Source: Setophaga petechia (Eukaryota; Chordata; Aves; Passeriformes; Parulidae). Taken from it: DNA of 64,000 bases. A program made the translations under genes and the position numbers. Every line of letters starts with the position of its first letter. The first letter of the stretch is position 1. Below are positions 61,751 to 64,000 of this stretch, piece by piece. A model generated the notes under the pieces. The model saw nothing but the letters and a program-made list of their open reading frames with translations, was not told the origin of the DNA and searched no databases. The DNA is taken from positions 8,600,096 to 8,664,095 of the forward strand of contig JANCRA010000030.1 in NCBI GenBank assembly GCA_024362935.1, read 5' to 3'.

Positions 61751-64000
61751 AAAAAAATAGGAAAAAGGTTTTGTGAAAACATTTAAGAATTTGATTGTTG
61801 GAAAGAGATACTGCTCGTTCAAAAGGCCTGTGACAGTTTTCTGGCCAGTTTTGCTAGGATCTGGCTGGTGTTTACAAAAAGTCACTGACCACTAGCATAG
61901 GATATTAATCATCTCCATACAGTATTAATTTATAGCTCTTATCAAATTGCAAAACTGCTTTTTAAAAAAAGAAAAAAATTGATTCTTAGGAAATGTTTTT
62001 TAAAAGCCCCAAATCTTGGGAGAGCAAGTACATTTCTATCCAAGCTTGTTTATCTGGCATTCTAATTTAAGCAGAATCATTCAGAGATGGAATTCTAATA
62101 AATAGCATTACTTTACTTTTTCCTATTTATTTGCTGCGTTAGTGTTGTTGCAGTCCCACTGGGGTTGTACTTGCAGGAGGTTCTCTGTCAGATACCACAG
62201 AGGTGCAGGATCTCTTTCACCACAGAATTCACCACATCAAGACTTGGATTCCCAAGTGGCTGCAATTCCTAAGCTCACACTCTGCCATTGCAAGGAGGGA
62301 TATGTTCACACAGTGTTTTGGTTTTTTTCCTATTTTTATGTGCACAGTTTTGGCAAGGGGCTTGTGGGGGTTTTATTCTGTTTACAAAAAAAAAGCAGCT
62401 GAATTGCATGGGGAGGTTGCTGGGGTTCTGTAAAGCAGCAGAACCACACAGGTTTTTATCTTGTTTAAGGTGTTTAAAGCACGCTTGAAATTGCTATCTT
62501 TGAGTTAGAAGTGGGGTTTTCTTTATACTTATTTTTACCATGGTCATACCAAGAATGTCAGGCTGGGTCTTTCCTATTTTGCCAGAAGACTGACTTGAGA
62601 TTTCAGAGAGGAATTCTGAGCTATTAAGAGCAGAACTCACTGTGAATATCCAGCTGGTGTTTATGATTGGGCTCTGCAGGTGTTACTTTTTTAGCAACCT
62701 GCTAAAAAAAGGTGTTTATTTTCAACTTGGTGCAACATGATTGGCATCTGTCATCATCCCTGCCATGCCTTGTTCTTCACAGCCCTGCAGGAAAGGCAGG
62801 AGAGGCAAATCTTGCAGAGGAAGCAGGTGGAGAGCCTGTGCTTAAACAGCACAAAGGTCCTGTCAGACAGGGAGATCCTGAGCAAGTCCCCTCTGAGCTG
62901 TGGGAGGGATTTAGGTGCAGTTGGGTTTTTTTTAACAAAAATGCAGCAAGATGCAACCTGAAACCCTACAACAAGTTTTGGCCTGAACTTGGCATCTGCT
63001 CTGTGCTGTTATGCAGCTGAGGCACTGAAGTTGCCAATTTCTCATAATTAATATGAAGGGTGGGGAAATCAAAACAGCCTGAGATTTTATCTTGTCTTAC
63101 TATCCCAGGATTCTTTTATTTTTTTTTTATTTTGTAATTTCATATTAAGCTTTACAGTTGATGACTGCTGAAATATTTACTTCTACATTTAGAAATTCCA
63201 AGCTTTATAGAGATGTTTCTTCTGTTCAAATTGGACAGTCAAACCATTTTTGTGGGCTCTTGCTAAGAATAGACTGACATGACATGAAATTATAACCTTG
63301 TCCTGTAACTGAAGCCAGGAGCCTGATCCTGCACCCCAGTGAGCTCAGCACAGCTACTCATGAGCAGCTGTGACTGAATATTGTGGTCTTATGAAAGGTT
63401 TTGATTATTTAATCCTTTTTTTTTTTTTTGCTTACTCCTGAAGCTTTTTACCTGTAATAATACCAGAAGACTCTTTTACTTGAAGCTTTACTTAATGTTA
63501 GAGAGAGATGTCCTTCACTACAGTCAGGATTGTGGTTAATATTCCTTTTAATGAGTGTTTTTAGAAGGCAAAGTTGGGAAAAACTACCCTGTAGTTTGGT
63601 GGGAGGTTTTTTGGCTTCTGAATGGATGAGAAGAGGTTCAGAATGAGCAAACAGATCATTTGGGGCAGTTGTGGCTCTTGAAGAATGTAAAGGCTTGGGA
63701 AATGCTGGGTTTGATTTCAGGAGTCCATGGTTGGACTGCAGAGCTCAGAGGGATGGAAGAGCTCTGGAATGGCAGCACCCCTCAGTGCCCCTGAGCTTTT
63801 ACAAAGGAAAAGCACCAGTGAAACAGATTATCCTGATGTGATAGGAGGTGAGAATGCCCAGGTTCAGCAGCAGCAGCTGAGAGACCCTAGGGATAAAGGA
63901 ATTCTGCATTTTAGGGTGCTGGGAGGCTTGAGAATGTGTGGTTATTTCTGGATTTTGTTATTCCAGAGCTCAACACTTCCACAGCTGAGGTGTTGTTTGG
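61751..64000. other. Downstream of UBAC1
   Basis: AT-rich unique DNA without a supported gene. One segment (62781-62920) follows an acceptor-like tract and reads as a Gln/Glu/Arg-rich peptide; see findings. Contains a T tract near 63416-63430. CAMSAP1 would be expected further downstream by synteny. Confidence 0.5.

Overview
This window is vertebrate nuclear DNA, almost certainly from a songbird (passerine) or close relative. It carries two multi-exon genes on the + strand: NACC2 (coding 11448-26981, 5 coding exons, 577 residues) and UBAC1 (49046-61483, 10 coding exons, 408 residues). I reconstructed both by splicing exons at GT/AG borders and checking that frame and protein continue across every junction. 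The order NACC2 then UBAC1 on one strand matches the human 9q34.3 neighbourhood (NACC2-UBAC1-CAMSAP1); in birds this block is expected on the small chromosome 17. That placement, like the passerine call from repeat families (CR1 LINE tails and antisense ERV LTRs of songbird type), is inference from family knowledge.

Layout. 1-9.9 kb: non-coding DNA with a 24-bp minisatellite, a 2-kb G-rich minisatellite and several homopolymer tracts. It is either upstream of NACC2 or inside a 5' intron. 9.9-10.7 kb: CpG-rich block that may hold a NACC2 promoter and first exon. 11.4-27 kb: NACC2 coding exons. Three consecutive introns each carry an antisense solo LTR, and the last LTR runs into a 28-bp minisatellite. 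27-32.2 kb: long NACC2 3' UTR containing a C-rich minisatellite and ending at an AATAAA near 32187. 32.2-48.2 kb: intergenic DNA that alternates minisatellites with AT-rich unique blocks resembling conserved non-coding elements. It also holds CR1 tails, a solo LTR with a perfect 6-bp target duplication, and a 160-190-bp module present twice. 48.2-49.05 kb: CpG-island promoter of UBAC1 with ZNF143-like and ETS-like sites. 49-61.7 kb: UBAC1. 61.7-64 kb: downstream DNA without a supported gene.

Biology. NACC2 is a nuclear BTB-BEN transcriptional repressor. UBAC1 (KPC2) is a UBL/UBA adaptor of the cytoplasmic KPC ubiquitin ligase. They are neighbours but not known partners; both have been tied to growth control (MDM2/p53 and p27). 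No prokaryotic system, CRISPR array, operon or novel multi-gene cassette is present. The most interesting material is non-coding: the three antisense LTRs (one ending 62 bp before a splice acceptor), the duplicated intergenic module, the minisatellite in a 3' UTR, upstream ORFs at the NACC2 start, and the density of unrelated minisatellites.
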